From contig JAFQXD010000026.1 of NCBI GenBank assembly GCA_017407115.1, forward strand, positions 1 through 54,686: 54,686 bases of DNA, in the 5' to 3' direction. The position numbers and the translations under genes were made by a program. The notes beneath the pieces are model-generated. The model worked only from the letters and a program-made list of their open reading frames with translations, did no database searches and had not been told where the DNA came from. Below are positions 52,370-54,686 of the stretch, in pieces (position 1 is the stretch's first letter; each line of letters opens with the position of its first letter). This DNA comes from Methanobrevibacter sp. (lineage in GTDB: Archaea; Methanobacteriota; Methanobacteria; Methanobacteriales; Methanobacteriaceae).

Positions 52370-54040
52370 ATGAATGATTTAGAAAAGATTATTTATAAAC
52401 ATGCTTTACTGAATGCGGCCAAGCATAAGGGAAATGCAAATCCCGGTGCTGTAATGGGTTCAATCATGGCAAACGAACCTGAACTTAGAAGTAAAGCAAA
52501 AGAAATTGGTCCAATGTCAGGTAAAATTGTAGCAAAAGTCAATGCGTTAAGTCCTGAGGAACAGGCATCTGAAATGGAAAAATTCGGTGTTGAAGTAGAG
52601 GACAAAAAACCTAAAGCAAAAGAGGTAGGTTTACAGGAGCTTCCAGGAACTCATGAAAATATTGTTTTAAGATTCGCTCCTAATCCTAGCGGACCTCTCC
52701 ACATAGGACACTCAAGAGCTGCAGTTCCAAATGCGGAATATGTAAAAAGACACAATGGTAAATTAATCCTAAGAATAGAGGACACTGACCCGAAAAGGGT
52801 ATATGAACCTGCTTATGAAATGATTCCTCAAGATTTGGAATGGTTGGGAATCAAGGCTGATGAGGTAATTTACCAGTCCGACAGATTTGAAATTTATTAT
52901 GATTATGCTCGCCAGTTGATAGAAAAAGGTGCTGCTTACATGTGCACATGTGACGGTGCAACATTCAAGGAGCTTAAGGATAACTGTAAGGCTTGCCCAT
53001 GCCGTGACAATAGTGTAGAAGAGAATTTGGCATTATGGGAAAAATTCGGCACTATGCAAGCAGGTGAAGCAGTACTTAGGGTTAAAACTGATATTAATCA
53101 TAAAAACCCTGCAATTCGTGATTGGGTTGCAATGAGACTTGTTGATGAAGAGCACCCACGTTTAGGTACAAAATACAGGATTTATCCGATGATGAACTTT
53201 TCCGTTGCAGTGGATGATCACTTGTTGGGTTTGACTCATGTATTAAGAGGAAAAGACCATTTGGCCAATACTGAAAAGCAAAAGTACCTATATGACCATA
53301 TGGGATGGGATGTACCGGAATACATCCATTACGGTAGACTTAAGATGGAAGATATCGCATTAAGCACTTCAAAAGCAATGGCTGGAATAGAAGAGGGAAC
53401 CTACAGTGGATGGGATGACCCGAGACTTGGAACCTTAAGGGCTATTGCAAGACGTGGAATTGATCCAAGAACCATTTATGATTTGATAACTGAGATGGGT
53501 GTTAAAATGGCAGATTCTGCAATCAGCTGGAAAAAGATTTATGGATTAAACCGTAATTTCCTAGAGCCTGTAGCTAACAGATACTTCTTCTGTGAAAATC
53601 CTCAGTTAATAGAAGTTGAGGGATATGAAGAAGGTAAAGTTGATATTGAAAGACCGCTTCATGCCGACCACTTGGATAGAGGCAACAGGGTCTTGCCGTT
53701 TGACGGTAAAGCTTACCTTGCTCAAAGTGATATCAATGATGGAATCTTTAGATTGATGGATGCCGTAAATGTCAACATCAATGGGGATGAAATCACATAC
53801 CACTCCACATCATTTGAAGATGCCCGTGAAGTTAAAGCAAGAATCATTCAATGGGTGCCTGTAGATGACAATGTAAACGTTACAATTGTAATGGATGATG
53901 CATCAACTAAAACTGGTCTTGGTGAAGGTGCGCTTCGTGATTTAAACGTTGGAGATGTTGTTCAATTTGAAAGAGTTGGATTTGCACGTCTTGATGAAAT
54001 CAAGGATGATGAGCTAATATTCTACTATGCTCACAAATAG
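52370..54040 (+). CDS. gltX: Glutamyl-tRNA synthetase, archaeal type
   Basis: 556 residues. An N-terminal helical extension of about 95 residues precedes the class I catalytic core with the HIGH motif PNPSGPLHIGHSRA (about 106-119) and the KMSKS-equivalent IALSTSKAM (about 340). The C-terminal anticodon-binding part is all beta (GlnRS-like), as in archaea. It charges tRNA-Glu and, in methanogens, probably tRNA-Gln with glutamate, corrected later by GatDE. A Cys-rich zinc-like loop CTCDGATFKELKDNCKACPC lies near residue 185. T-rich and promoter elements upstream. Confidence 0.96.
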   Translation: MNDLEKIIYKHALLNAAKHKGNANPGAVMGSIMANEPELRSKAKEIGPMSGKIVAKVNALSPEEQASEMEKFGVEVEDKKPKAKEVGLQELPGTHENIVLRFAPNPSGPLHIGHSRAAVPNAEYVKRHNGKLILRIEDTDPKRVYEPAYEMIPQDLEWLGIKADEVIYQSDRFEIYYDYARQLIEKGAAYMCTCDGATFKELKDNCKACPCRDNSVEENLALWEKFGTMQAGEAVLRVKTDINHKNPAIRDWVAMRLVDEEHPRLGTKYRIYPMMNFSVAVDDHLLGLTHVLRGKDHLANTEKQKYLYDHMGWDVPEYIHYGRLKMEDIALSTSKAMAGIEEGTYSGWDDPRLGTLRAIARRGIDPRTIYDLITEMGVKMADSAISWKKIYGLNRNFLEPVANRYFFCENPQLIEVEGYEEGKVDIERPLHADHLDRGNRVLPFDGKAYLAQSDINDGIFRLMDAVNVNINGDEITYHSTSFEDAREVKARIIQWVPVDDNVNVTIVMDDASTKTGLGEGALRDLNVGDVVQFERVGFARLDEIKDDELIFYYAHK

Positions 54041-54048
54041 GTGATTTG

Positions 54049-54513
54049 ATGACAATGTTTACAAACGGGTTTTCAACCCTTCAAATGCCTAAGGATTTTG
54101 ACCAGATTCAGCCAAAAGATGAATTTACTGAATTGTATCTGGTAAATACTACTATTCCAATGTCTATTAAATTTTCCACAACTCCTACATTATCTGGACT
54201 TCCCGATATAATGGAGGGAATTGAAAAAAATTTGGAAAACAATGACAGGATTGAAGTTGTCAATTCTGATTTCATTGTCATTGACGGAAAGATTTATTAT
54301 ATGATTGTTTCTGCATTTTCAGATGGTGAAAATCAAATCAGGCGTAATGAGTTTTTATATGTGGAAGATGATAATCTCTACATTTTTGAGTTCACCTATC
54401 CATATGCCGACAGGGAATTGGATGACTTTTATCTCAACATTATCCGTTCCTTGAAAATCAGTGTTCCTAAATATATTGTGGAAGATGGCAGTTATAGGAT
54501 TAATCATGAATGA
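54049..54513 (+). CDS. Small cytosolic protein of unknown function, PsbP/DcrB-like
   Basis: 154 residues from ATG 54049 (MTMFTNGFSTLQMPKDFDQI), four bases after AGGTGA that overlaps the gltX stop; a later ATG at 54055 is possible. The pattern of a short N-terminal strand, PKDF, a helix GLPDIMEGIEKNLENND, strands around IVIDGKIYYMIVSAF, RRNEFLYVEDDNLYIFEFTY and a last helix ELDDFYLNIIRSLKIS resembles DUF1795/PsbP-like folds. The fold call is a guess from pattern. No signal peptide. It probably shares the gltX transcript. Confidence 0.65.
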   Translation: MTMFTNGFSTLQMPKDFDQIQPKDEFTELYLVNTTIPMSIKFSTTPTLSGLPDIMEGIEKNLENNDRIEVVNSDFIVIDGKIYYMIVSAFSDGENQIRRNEFLYVEDDNLYIFEFTYPYADRELDDFYLNIIRSLKISVPKYIVEDGSYRINHE

Positions 54514-54686
54514 TTAATTCTTTATTTCCTATTTTTTTTTTAATTATTTGAGTGTTGGCAGAAATTATTTGATTTTGAACATTTTTCATTTTCTCCTTTT
54601 GATTTTTTAGGACTTTTTTTAAGTTAGTGATATGAACTGTATTACACTAATAACTGAGTATAAATCCATTTTATTCTCTTTAATGA
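54514..54686. other. AT-rich right end of window
   Basis: T runs directly after the stop (TTTATTTCCTATTTTTTTTTTAATT) are a likely terminator of the gltX transcript. The rest shows no ORF or repeat and is cut by the window edge. Confidence 0.4.

Overview
The window is a piece of chromosome from an AT-rich euryarchaeon of the Methanobacteriales, most probably Methanobrevibacter or a close relative. The genes show this directly: archaeal/eukaryotic-type ribosomal proteins (L32e, L19e, L18e, S4e, L14e, L34e), RNA polymerase subunits D, N and K, Cbf5, an archaeal adenylate kinase, the isopentenyl phosphate kinase branch of the mevalonate pathway, archaeal GluRS, LemA/DUF2207, and two 'adhesin-like' beta-helix proteins typical of gut Methanobrevibacter. 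Many starts sit behind GGTG/GGAGGTGA Shine-Dalgarno sites, and several other genes look leaderless.

Layout. 1-1642: tail of one transposase, then a complete insertion sequence with 27-bp perfect terminal inverted repeats. 1743-6981: fumarase beta subunit, a small unknown gene coupled to a SelA-like PLP enzyme, pycA and birA on the minus strand (biotin carboxylase and the ligase that biotinylates its partner), and a METTL5-like methylase. 7219-25041: an unbroken superoperon beginning with a SPOUT methyltransferase and L3. It carries about 24 ribosomal proteins, aIF1, RNase P Rpp29, SecY, adenylate kinase, a DUF106 membrane insertase, cytidylate kinase and Cbf5. 25042-32262: accessory block with degenerate repeats, a small-RNA module, two large secreted beta-helix proteins and LemA-DUF2207. 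32473-44987: tRNA-Ser(GGA), then S13-S4-S11-RpoD-L18e-L13-S9-RpoN-RpoK-enolase-ferredoxin-S2-MEMO1, running into the isoprenoid genes mvk-ipk-fni-RNase J-idsA. 45126-52275: second accessory block with a secreted protein, ADP-ribosylglycohydrolase, TrmB-type regulator divergent from hcp-cupin, a 1.3-kb non-coding island, and an aldo/keto reductase-methyltransferase pair. 52370-54513: gltX and an unknown protein.

From memory, the backbone (SPOUT gene through gltX) follows the order of the start of the Methanothermobacter thermautotrophicus genome; the accessory blocks at 25-32 kb and 45-52 kb interrupt it. The most interesting signal is that both interruptions carry the same undescribed module. 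It has a conserved promoter/leader segment ('A', 25312-25373 and 49526-49588) followed by a second TATA box and a predicted RNA of about 110 nt with two hairpins ('B', 25424-25540 and 50013-50132). The hairpins keep their pairing although the bases have changed. In the second copy about 390 bp lies between A and B. It contains a very strong ribosome binding site, a 58-codon ORF, a nested short hydrophobic peptide ORF and a large stem-loop. That arrangement recalls type I toxin-antitoxin loci. The second island is also flanked by a 19-bp direct repeat made of the 3' end of the cupin gene.
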